This document shows, in pieces, positions 24,036 to 33,314 of a stretch of DNA of 64,000 nt (positions within the stretch are counted from its first letter, which is position 1; the number at the start of each line of letters is the position of its first letter). The stretch spans positions 1,611,011 through 1,675,010 of the forward strand of contig NW_003101675.1 in assembly GCF_000003855.2 (NCBI RefSeq). The letters run 5' to 3'. Source of the DNA: Blastomyces gilchristii SLH14081 (Eukaryota; Ascomycota; Eurotiomycetes; Onygenales; Ajellomycetaceae). The translations under genes and the position numbers were made by a program. Under the pieces are notes generated by a model. That model did not search any database, had not been told where the DNA came from, and worked only from the letters and a program-made list of their open reading frames with translations.

Positions 24036-25214
24036 AATAAGATTTCTCAGAAAGCTTTCAAACTCATTGAAATAAAATCTCATAAAAGAGGAAATTGTTT
24101 GAAAGAGGCATGGATATTCTCTGATAGTCAAGCTGCTTTAAAAAGACTTAGAAATAGTCAGATTCATAATGATCAAATGAATCTTGAACTGATCTTAAAC
24201 TCTATTTTGAAAATTCAAAAGAGAAGAACATCAAAGCTGATAATTCATCTGCACTGGGTTCCTGCTCATATGAATATTCATGGCAATGAATTGGCTGATT
24301 CAGCTGCAAAAAAGGGTGCAGAATTAAGCAGATCTATTCAAAAAATTGTGTCCTGGTCTTTTATAAAGAGAAAAATAAAAGAATCTTGTTTAGACAAGTG
24401 GAATGAAAGCTGGCAGAAACAAAAGAAGAGTATACATTATTCAAGATTTGAAACAAAACCCAAGTGGAAATCTTGTTCAATTAAATGTAAAAAGAAAATA
24501 TTCTCATCTATAATACAGCTGAAACTAGGACATGGCTATTTCAAATCTTATATACAAAGATTTGATGATAGATTTGACTCAATAGAATGCTCATTCTGCA
24601 ATACAAATGAGAATCCTGAGCATATTGTAATGCACTGTGCATTATACAATAGTCTCAGAGCCAGATTGAAAGAGAAGTATGATCTAAATCAATTAAATAT
24701 GAGATTCTTATTCTCAACTGAGACAGGAATTAAATACTTAATAGACTTTCTATCAGAAACTCAAGCAGCTACAAGAAAATGGCTAAATTCAGAATTATCT
24801 GAATATGAAGAGGAGGAAATCAACCAGATATAGTCTGTTAAAACAGCTATATACTATCTTTTAATAATTTGTTTTGTTACAGTCTTTCTTTATTTTATCT
24901 TTTCCTTTCAATTTCTTTCTGTCTATCTATTTAATGTGTCTATCTTTAAGACTGTGTTCTCTTTTCCTTTGTCATGATATTGTCAAATGGTTTCAAAGTA
25001 TGAGATGATGTTAAAACACTGCAATTTGTAAACAGTTTTTGTATTCTGGGCTGGAATTTTCTGATTTTGCATATCTGAAATTGATGAATGTATAATAGTT
25101 AACCTTACAGATATAGGAAAAACCCTGAGAACTAAAAGTTCTCAGGTAGATGTCATAGTCTCTGACTGCATACATCTATAATTGAAGAATAATAATAATA
25201 ATAATAAGATTTCT
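24036..25214 (+). mobile_element. LINE fragment, 5'-truncated, with target duplication
   Basis: The insert is about 24048-25202, flanked by AATAAGATTTCT (24036-24047 and 25203-25214). It holds the RNase H and C-terminal part of the LINE, a 3' UTR of about 360 bp ending in the block AAACCCTGAGAACTAAAAGT, and an (AAT)n tail. Its 1155 bp equal the length of the copy at 14175-15328. It is among the least mutated LINE copies here, so probably young. Confidence 0.9.
24099..24833 (+). CDS. LINE RNase H domain and C-terminal zinc motif (5'-truncated ORF)
   Basis: This open frame of about 244 codons is the C-terminal end of LINE ORF2. RNase H removes RNA from RNA/DNA hybrids during target-primed reverse transcription. 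Visible motifs are FSDSQAAL near residue 7 (a catalytic Asp) and HLHWVPAHMNIHGNELAD at about residues 50-67 (the H-x-G-NE-x-AD block with the last catalytic Asp). Near residue 165 is CSFCNTNENPEHIVMHC, a C-x2-C ... H-x4-C zinc motif usual at the LINE C-terminus. The start is not a true one: the frame opens within the truncated element and begins with TTG. The EN and RT domains are missing, so this is at best an orphan fragment. It is nearly identical to 32100-32905. Confidence 0.85.
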   Translation: MKEAWIFSDSQAALKRLRNSQIHNDQMNLELILNSILKIQKRRTSKLIIHLHWVPAHMNIHGNELADSAAKKGAELSRSIQKIVSWSFIKRKIKESCLDKWNESWQKQKKSIHYSRFETKPKWKSCSIKCKKKIFSSIIQLKLGHGYFKSYIQRFDDRFDSIECSFCNTNENPEHIVMHCALYNSLRARLKEKYDLNQLNMRFLFSTETGIKYLIDFLSETQAATRKWLNSELSEYEEEEINQI

Positions 25215-25270
25215 TATTCAGATAGTCCGACAAGTTCTAGCATAAGATTATAGTCAAGATTATCAACTTT

Positions 25271-25803
25271 TGTAACATGGTGGAACCGAAGCAGTGACTA
25301 GTCAGCAGTATTACATAGAGATAGTTGTTTAAGAAGCTGTATGAGTGAGCTTGACTATCTTGCTTGAATAGTGAGCTCGTGAGCTACAGGATTATTGTGA
25401 GAATATCACAGATATGATACTTAGTATACTAAGAAGATTGTATAAGAAACACAGTAACTCTTATATATATTTCAGTAGAAGAAAAATGAATCACTGACTT
25501 CTTTGATGAGAAGTCAGCATCTAGCTATTCTATATAGATAATGAGTGAATATTCTTCTCTCATTCTACAAGTGAGAATAGCTGAAGTGATATCTCAGTAG
25601 CATCTTACTACTAAGAAAGAGTAATCTGCTGATCTTATATAGAAGTAAGATTCTTATATCTATTAATTGAATCTTTCTATAATATATCTGAATGATGTTA
25701 TAGAGTGATTGAAAACTGGTTTAGACAGAATGAAATTATCTGCATGAAAGTGATGAGCTGTGTGAAACTGTAACAGAGTTTTAACATGACTAAGAATATG
25801 ATA
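25271..25803 (-). repeat. Gypsy-A copy 2, sense 3' LTR
   Basis: It starts TGTAACATGGTGGAACCG (outer edge, unmutated) and ends ATGATA (inner edge, mutated from GTGACA). Sense-strand AAAGAAGAGAGTAT just inside is a plausible polypurine tract. Confidence 0.92.
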
Positions 25804-27780
25804 ATACTCTCTTCTTTAAGAGTATAGTTCTAATACTCTTAAGATTACTGAATTAAGAGTTATCTTTGTTGTATAGTAACAGTTATCAACTGATTGATAG
25901 TGTATATGCTGCATGTAGTATAAAGAAATAGATGAGCTTTTCTGCTGACTGTGTAGATCTTTCTTTTCTCATCTTTGTTCAAATCAAACACATGATAAGT
26001 GAGTTTCTTATATATCAATTTGAGATGTGAAAAACATAGTTAACAAGTGACTTGCAGATCTCTTATTATATTCTGTTCTATATATGAAATTTTCTGTAAA
26101 AGTGATGTATTTTAGAGACAAAGCTAACAGTAGTGACAGAATTTTTTGAAAAGATTCTTCTCTTTTATAACATATTTTTCTTTCCTCTCTCTCAATTGTA
26201 ACAGTGAGTGTATGAAAGTATTGTTCTTGAAGAATAATAAAGAGCTTATTCTGATGTTTTCTAGTGAGTAAATGTCTTTGTAATACAGCTGTGATCTTCA
26301 TGACTGTCAAGAAAGCTCAGTTAAAGACAGAGACAGTGATGTCAACAGACTGCAGAAGTACTGCTCTCATTATCACATCTTCTTCTTCTTCTTTCCCTGC
26401 TTCTCTTGCAGCCGCGGTGGTAGTCACTGTGCCTTGTAGTAAGATGTCATCTCTTCTGTCAGTCAGTTTATCTGTGTTCAGTTCTTTTCCTGCTCTCTCT
26501 GCTATTATTGTAATACTGTCTCTCTCTTAAGCTAACACAGTGATGTATAACCTTATGTGATCATTTGAAGAGAAATCTGAGAAGAGCTTGATTTTAGAAA
26601 CAGTGACTCTAAGAAGCTCAATCTGTAGTTTCTCTTCTACAGCATGTCTGAGCCCTGCTCAGAATACTGCTGAGTTGAGTCTGCAGAGTTCTGTAGTTTC
26701 TTTATCTTCTCTCTGTAAGAAGACTCTGATGCAGTCTCTGATCAGTACTGTTACTTATCTGCACTGTGCTAAGCAGTTGAAGAAGAAGAGAATCTTATAT
26801 ACTCATCTCTTCTCTCACTTCTGTTATTTCTATTATATCTGTAACAATAACTTCTATCTCTCTGTAAGTATTATCTACTCTACAGAAGACATCATATTAA
26901 CTCTGACAAGAAGCTCAGATACTCAAACAGTATAGAGTGAGAATCTCAGAGCTTCAAGTATTGATGAATTTTATCAAGACTGAGAAGGTTCTTCTTACTT
27001 ATCTGTAAAAGAAGATGAAAGTATAAGTCTTCAAGATAAAAAAACATCTCAGAATGACTGATTTTAAGAAGAGATTAGTCAGTACTGCTGTTGAAAGTGC
27101 TGCAGAGATTAATCACTGATTGAAGAGAATCTCACTTTAGTTGAAGCAGATAATCAAGATACTTTATAAGTTAATAATTTGATAATTTCAGTATCTCTTA
27201 TACTCTTCTACAGTATGCATGCTCTTCTGTAGCATGCTTCTCTATAACACTGCAGTGCTAACTTCTCAGCAGATAAAGATGTCAGTGTCAGAGACTTCAA
27301 TAATGAAGAATGAGTTTAATAAGAATATGATTATTGATAAGTAGACTCTGAAATTCTTTCTTTTTACTTTTTCTGTGAGCTGTAACTCTATTAGAATAGC
27401 AGCAGTCTGTGAATTAATAATATTAATCTTTTATTGATTGCAAATATCTCTTTTCTCTAACTGCTTCAGGAATTTTACACTTATATAGTCTCATTAAACT
27501 TCTAAAAACTCTTTGAGAGAAAATAGAAGAAGAGTGCTACAGAGTTCATAAGACACTGACTTATTACTATAAGATTATCTCTAAAAAAAATCTTTTGAAA
27601 AAAAATGAGAGATCTTAAGTAGTATTTCTTACTCAATATCTCTGATGTGTAATAAGACAGTCTCTACTAACTGTCTTATAGCTTGCAATCTCTTTCTCAG
27701 TATTTTTCAAATACTTAAACAATTCTCATGAATTCTGTGATAACAGATAATCTTCTTCTTTTATAAGATATTGAAGCTTG
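25804..27780 (-). other. Gypsy-A copy 2, region between chromodomain and 3' LTR
   Basis: This region is about 2 kb and conserved with copy 1 (2516-4450). On the minus strand one frame runs through FLQREDKETTELCRLNS and AGLRHAVEEKLQIELLRV, then RRDDILLQGTVTTTAA and EEEEDVIMRAVLL, broken only by TAA and TGA. It looks like a helical charged protein segment. No domain is recognised. The plus-strand open frames at 26264-26530 and 26588-26935 are shadows. Confidence 0.45.
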
Positions 27781-27789
27781 CTGTAATAT

Positions 27790-28191
27790 ATTCACTTATT
27801 CAATATTTTCTTTATAAGATATTTGATATCACTCTCAATCTTAATATCATTTAGCTGAGACAGCTTCACTCTGAAACATTGCTTATAGAGCTTCAAATAG
27901 AAAATGTAAAAAATAGAATGAATTGATTTCAATTCTGAGAGTAATTTTAACTTATATATCTGCTTACTTATCACTCTTATTACTGAGAAAGATTCTAGTT
28001 ATCACTTACTAAGCTTCTTATACAGTCTTATTATCTTGATATTCTTTGCTAAAAGTAGCACTTGATCCTCTATTAAGAACTTCATTAAAAGATGTTTTCA
28101 ATTATAGTATTTCATTCACTGCTTCTGAACACAGTGAATGCTTTTCACTGTCTTCTTATAAATTTTATTTAAAAGTTTCAATCTCACTTTT
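27790..28191 (-). pseudogene. Gypsy-A copy 2 pol C-terminus, chromodomain-like
   Basis: The minus-strand frame at 27792-27974 reads YKLKLLSELKSIHSIFYIFY then LKLYKQ, matching the Gypsy integrase tail pattern (YKLxLPxxxxIHPVFHVSxL). It ends with ESDIKYLIKKILNK, resembling the start of a chromodomain (EEYEVEKILDxR). Chromodomains guide integration to particular chromatin. The LINE insertion at 28207 separates this tail from the rest of pol at 33315-36690. Confidence 0.6.
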
Positions 28192-28205
28192 ACTTCTGAT
28201 ACTGA

Positions 28206-28288
28206 GCCAGCGTGGCCCAGTTGGTAAGACTGGTAACCAAGGCCGCACACATTAGGGGTGTGTGGGTTTGAATCCCACCGCTGGCACC
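28206..28288 (+). other. tRNA-like sequence with Pol III A and B boxes at the LINE 5' end
   Basis: GCCAGCG (28206-28212) pairs with CGCTGGC (28279-28285), followed by ACC, as a 7-bp acceptor stem. TGGCCCAGTTGG (28213-28224) matches the A-box consensus. GGTTTGAATCC (28265-28275), within a GTGGG/CCCAC stem, is a B box with one change (T for C of the CpG). The anticodon arm is irregular; CACAC/GTGTG can pair around ATTAGGG but is displaced. So it is tRNA-derived, not a working tRNA gene. The same module, mutated, is at 12470-12551 on the minus strand. Confidence 0.75.
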
Positions 28289-28954
28289 TGCCACTTCTTA
28301 CCCATGAAAGCCCTCATGTAATAGGGGCTGAGCCTAATTAGTAAGGCTTGGTGCGGGGTAGAACTCCCTACTGCAAGCCAAGCCACTAGTTAAGTGAGAT
28401 CCTGCGAACACCCACCAGGGCTGACATAAGGTGCCAATGTCCCACTATCCTACTGTGCACCCGTCAAGGTTCTAATGATATAGAGCCAAGCCTAATGTAG
28501 TGGTTATACACTACTTAAGTGAGTCCCTCACTAGGGCTGTCATCGGAGCCTAGCTCCCCCCCAAATACAGAGAATGATTTTGAAAATCACCCGACTAGCA
28601 GGCCTAGACGCACATCTAGGCCCTAGGCAGGGCACTCTGATAGGCTAGAGCCTGCAAGCTCCCTGCCAAGCCCTAATACTGGCAGAGAGGACTGCAGTCA
28701 TCAAGCCTATGATTAGTCCCTAACACGGGGTGAGGCCACGACAGCTGATTGGTAGGCCTATGGGCATCTAATGAGGCCGAGATCAGCAATCAGAAGCTTG
28801 GTGTGTACACCACCAAGTGGGCGGTGGCAGTCACTAACTAACACCCCTGGAAATTAGTGGCTGGCCTGAGAGGACAGACGCGGTGGTCAGTTAATTATAG
28901 AGGGTTAAATGTAATTAGCTTAAGATGCATCCTGCGGGTGGCTAGCGCCCGTAG
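28289..28954 (+). other. Non-coding head module of the LINE chimera
   Basis: This stretch of about 670 bp after the tRNA-like start keeps normal CpG and GG (CCCCCCCCAAAT, GGGCGGTGGC) and has no convincing ORF. It ends at GCTAGCGCCCGTAG. The second copy (11797-12470, minus) ends at the same bases but then joins a different part of the LINE. It may act as a 5' UTR/promoter or be an independent SINE-like RNA. Confidence 0.7.
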
Positions 28955-29009
28955 TCTTCAAAAATCACATTTATTCAAAATAATGTGAATAGAAACTCAA
29001 ATTGCATTT

Positions 29010-29670
29010 ATTCTTATCTTCAAATTGCATTTGAATAAAAAGTTGATTTTATACTGCTTCAGAAGCCGAATTTTGATGCTGAGCAAAAATATGTTATTTC
29101 TCATTCAAGCTACTACTGCTTTTTATCTCAAAAGTCTGAGATAAAGTCAAGAGTAGTGATCTATGAAAGAAAGAGATCAAGATATCAATTTAATCTAAGA
29201 TTTGATATCATGTCTGACCCTGATATTCTGATGAGTGATATTATAGATAAAGAAAATGAGTTTAATACTATACAGCTCATAAATATCTATAATGAAAAGT
29301 CATTGAAGAAATATAATAATATCTGAATAATTGATAGAGAATTTCTGAACATAATTTCATCAAGAAACTCTATAATTGCAGAAGACTTCAATACACATCA
29401 TCTCTGATGAAACTCAGAATGTAAGAGAGTAGTGAGAGCTGATAATCTGATTGAATGAATCTTTGAGCATTCAATAGATTTGATTAATAAGTCTGATCAA
29501 CAAACATTCTTTAGAAAAGACATGAAACAGAAGTCTATTATAGATCTAATCTTCATATCACAAAATCTAATGAAAAGAAGACTTGTAAACTGATTTATTA
29601 ATTCAAATGAGACATCAGAATCAGATTATGAGATTATTCAATTTGATATTGAACTGAGTGAAAAATAAAT
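29010..29670 (+). pseudogene. LINE ORF2: AP-type endonuclease domain
   Basis: This domain nicks target DNA to prime reverse transcription. With mutated stops read through, the frame gives QLINIYNEKSLKKYN (family: NVYxxP), then IIAEDFNTHHLWWNSE (family: GDFNxHHxxW), IIDLIFIS (family: IDLxxxS) and ETSESDYEIIQF (family: SDHxxI). The catalytic Asp and Asn of the DFN block remain, whereas the terminal SDH has become SDY. Several TGA and TAA codons make it non-functional. The start is not certain; translation would begin shortly after the head. Confidence 0.7.
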
Positions 29671-31850
29671 GAGTGAAAATCCTCTTCTCTCTAATCAGTA
29701 TAACTTTGAAAAAGCTGATTGAAAAGCAGTTAAAGAAAGTATAAAACTATTAAAATCTGAAAGATAGAATAAGCTATATTGAAATTCTGATTAAGATATC
29801 TCAAATGAAATACTTGAGAATAGAGTGAAGCTTATTATATCTATTATTCTAACAAGTGTTAGAGATAATATCTCAAAGAGAAAATCTTCTAAGTATTCAA
29901 AATCTTGATGAAATGAGAATATCTTATCTAAAAGAAAAGAATTAGCTACTGCTAGAAGAGATTGAAAGAATGATATAATATCTAATGAAGAGTTCAAAGC
30001 TGTCAGAAATGAATATTTTTCAGATATTAAAAGAGTTAAAACAGACTGCTGGAATAAATTTCTTGAAGAAGCATAAGAAAAGAAAGTTTTTAAAGCTTTT
30101 AACTATACTAAAACAAGAAGTGTAGCAAAACTTCCAGCCTTAGAATATGAGTTTCAGAATGAATCATATACAGCAAACTCTTTTGAGGAAAAATGTCAAG
30201 CTTTTATAAGAATTCTCTTTCAGAACTCATCAGATTCAGATTCAGATTCAGAGAAAGAGAATATATCACTTCTCAACTACATTGATGAAAATGACTGGAA
30301 ATGGCCTGATCTTACATAAGATGAATTAGAGTCAGCTATCTTCTCAAGTTCTGTTAAAACTGCTGCAGGTTCTGATTCAATTAATTACTTAATTATTCAG
30401 AATACATATTCCTACTTAAAGAATGAATATTTTAAGCTCTTTTTCAATCTCTTGAAAAATGAATATCATTCTGAATGCTGGAGAGAAGCCACTGGAGTGA
30501 TTCTTACAAAACCTAATAGAAAAACTTCAATTCCTAAGTCATATAGAGTAATATCTCTATTGAACTGTCTAGAAAAGGTTTTAGAAAAGATAATAACTAC
30601 TCAACTATCTTTTATAAGCTCTATAGATGATTCTCTTTTATTCAGTGAACAAATGAGAGATAGAAAACAGTGTTCTGCAATTGACACTGTTCTCTCAGTT
30701 ATTCATGATATTTAAATAGCAAAACATGAGAGTCTGGTCTCAACTGCAGTTTTCATTGATATAAAAGAAGCATTTGATCATGTTTCAAAGTCAAAGTTAA
30801 TTCAGATATTGAAGATATTAAAACTGTCACTTTCTCTAATAAAATGAGTTAACTGTTTTATATCTAAAAGAAGTATATAACTCTTCTTTGATGAAATGAA
30901 ATAAGACAAGACTGAGATAAAAATAGAAGTATCACAGAAATCTTCAATCTCACTCATTTTATTTGCAATATACACTGCATATCTATTTAAAAATAGAAAT
31001 ATGAGAATAGTGTGATCTCTGAGTTATATGGATGATATTGATCTAGTCTACAGCTCAAAAACTATCAAAGAGAATTTGAAAGTAATTGAAGAAGCTGTAA
31101 AGAAAATCTTTGTTAGAGCAGATATCAATCAAATTCAATTTAATATGAATAAAACTGAGTTAATTCACTTCTTTCTGAGATTCAATGAGAAAGGACTATC
31201 TCTAACTCTTTTAAATAGAGAGATTAAACTCAGTGTAAATGTCAAATGATTAGAAGTATGATTAAACTCTAAGTTGAATTTTAAATATCATATTTAACAA
31301 AGAACTGTCAAGGCAGAAAGACTATTGAATAACATAATCAGACTATCAAATACAGAGAGGGGTCTATTCTTCCAGGCTATGAGACAGTTATATATAGCCT
31401 GTATTACATCAGTAGCTGATTATGAAGTTCAAGTTTGATGAAATAATCAAGGGAATTTCACTGAACTCTTTCAAAGTCTGTAAAACAGAGCCTTGAGAAG
31501 AATTCTGAAAGCATTCAAATCATCTTCTATTAAAGTAATGAAAATTGAAGCTTCAATTCCTCCTCCTGCTATTAGATTTAAAAAGGCCTGTATGAACTAT
31601 GCTCTGAGAGTTGTAAGAATGAGCTCAAATTATATAATCAGAGAAAGAGTCTCTTCTTCATTTCCATTAATTAACTCTGATAATGAACTGAATTGGAATA
31701 GATTTCTTGATTGGAATAAAAATAACTCTTCAAAGAAAATGCCTTCTCAACTGTACAGACTATACTCTCTGATTAAAAATCAATTTTCTTCTTTAAATAT
31801 TGAAAAAGTTGATCATGAGAAGTTATCTCTCTGGAGAGAAAAGCTTGAAT
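29671..31850 (+). pseudogene. LINE ORF2: reverse transcriptase domain
   Basis: The RT copies element RNA at the nick. 30452-30715 is open and has NRKTSIPKSYRVISLLNCLE, the classic PxxYRPISLL block. Near 30740 comes AVFIDIKEAFDHVSKSKL (catalytic Asp block). At 31025-31036 the active site YMDD is intact, followed by DIDLVYSS. Stops interrupt the frame elsewhere, for example at 30713 and 30847. The N gap begins just after this part. The copy at 47711-50660 shares all these blocks. Confidence 0.8.
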
Positions 31851-31950
31851 NNNNNNNNNNNNNNNNNNNNNNNNNNNNNNNNNNNNNNNNNNNNNNNNNN
31901 NNNNNNNNNNNNNNNNNNNNNNNNNNNNNNNNNNNNNNNNNNNNNNNNNN
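31851..31950. other. Assembly gap (100 N)
   Basis: This is a run of exactly 100 N between RT and RNase H of the LINE. In the copy at 47711-50660 the corresponding interval (49258-49330) is about 72 bp, so the true gap is probably close to that. Confidence 0.95.
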
Positions 31951-32905
31951 CAGCCAATCTAAAAGACTCTATTCTGATTTATTCAGATGACTCAAAAAAT
32001 GAGAACTTGAATAGATTAGGCGCAGGAATTGCTTATACTGAAGATAATATCAATTTTATCTCAGATTTCTGGAATCTAGCTCTGAATGTGAAGTCTTTGA
32101 TGCTGAACTATTTGTAATAGTGAAAGCTTTCAAACTTATTAAAATAAAATCTCATAAAAGAGGAAATTGTTTGAAAGAGGCATGAATATTCTCTGATAGT
32201 CAAGCTGCTTTAAAAAGACTTAGAAATAGTCAGATTCATAATGATCAAATGAATCTTGAACTGATCTTAAACTCTATTTTGAAAATTCAAAAGAGAAGAA
32301 CATCAAAGCTGATAATTCATCTACACTGGGTTCCTGCTCATATGAATATTCATGGCAATGAATTGGCTGATTCAGCTGCAAAAAAGAGTGCAGAATTAAG
32401 CAGATCTATTCAAAAAATTGTGTCCTGGTCTTTTATAAAGAGAAAAATAAAAGAATCTTGTTTAGACAAGTGGAATGAAAGCTGGCAGAAACAAAAGAAG
32501 AGTATACATTATTCAAGATTTGAAACAAAACCCAAGTGGAAATCTTGTTCAATTAAATGTAAAAAGAAAATATTCTCATCTATAATACAGCTGAAACTAG
32601 GACATGGCTATTTCAAATCTTATATACAAAGATTTGATGATAGATTTGACTCAATAGAATGCTTATTCTGCAATACAAATGAGAATTCTAAGCATATTGT
32701 AATACACTGTGCATTATACAATAGTCTCAGAGCCAGATTGAAAGAGAAGTATAATCTAAATCAATTAAATATGAGATTCTTATTCTCAACTGAGACAGGA
32801 ATTAAATACTTAATAGACTTTCTATCAGAAACTCAAGCAGCTACAAGAAAATGGCTAAATTCAGAATTATCTGAATATGAAGAGGAGAAAATCAATCAGA
32901 TATAG
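31951..32905 (+). pseudogene. LINE ORF2: RNase H domain and C-terminal zinc motif
   Basis: An open frame from ATG 32249 to 32905 (218 codons) carries HLHWVPAHMNIHGNELAD and CLFCNTNENSKHIVIHC, as in the fragment at 24099. Upstream of it TGG has become TGA in the 'AWIFSDSQ' block (GCATGAATATTC near 32182), so the domain is broken. The frame ends at the same place as its relatives, just before the 3' UTR. Confidence 0.8.
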
Positions 32906-33314
32906 TCTGTTAAAACAGCTATACACTCTCTTTTAATAATTTGTTTTGTTATAGTCTCTCTTTACTTTATCTTTTTCTTTATCTTTTTCTTTCAATTTCT
33001 TTCTATCTATCTATTTAATGTGTCTATCTTTGAGACTGTGTTCTTTTTCTCTTTTCCTTTGTCATGATATTATCAAATGGTTTCAAAGTATCAAAAGATG
33101 TTAAAACACTGCAATTTGTAAACAGTTTTTGTATTCTGGGCTGGAATTTTCTGATTTTGCATATCTGAAATTGATGAATGTATAATAGTTAACTTTACAG
33201 ACATAGGAAAAACCCTGAGAACTAAAAGTTCTCAGGTAGATATCATAGTCTCTGACTGCATACATCTATAATTGAAGAATAATAATAATAATAATAATCA
33301 CTTCTGATACTGAG

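Larger units (their letters stand above)
28192..33314 (+). mobile_element. LINE (non-LTR retrotransposon), nearly full length, tRNA-like 5' end
   Basis: The element 28207-33299 is flanked by ACTTCTGATACTGAG (28192-28206 and 33300-33314). Order: tRNA-like sequence, 750-bp non-coding head, apurinic-type endonuclease, reverse transcriptase, RNase H, C-terminal zinc motif, 3' UTR, and an (AAT)n tail from about 33280. This single-ORF-with-RNase-H layout fits the Tad/I group common in fungi. It is inserted in pol of Gypsy-A copy 2. A 100-base N gap interrupts it. Confidence 0.92.

Noticed and set aside
26264..26935. Two plus-strand open frames, and equivalents at 2974-3645
   Set aside because: They are antisense to the conserved minus-strand coding frame of Gypsy-A.
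28206..28288. Functional tRNA gene
   Set aside because: The anticodon arm cannot be placed in a normal cloverleaf and the sequence is the 5' end of a retroelement bounded by target duplications.
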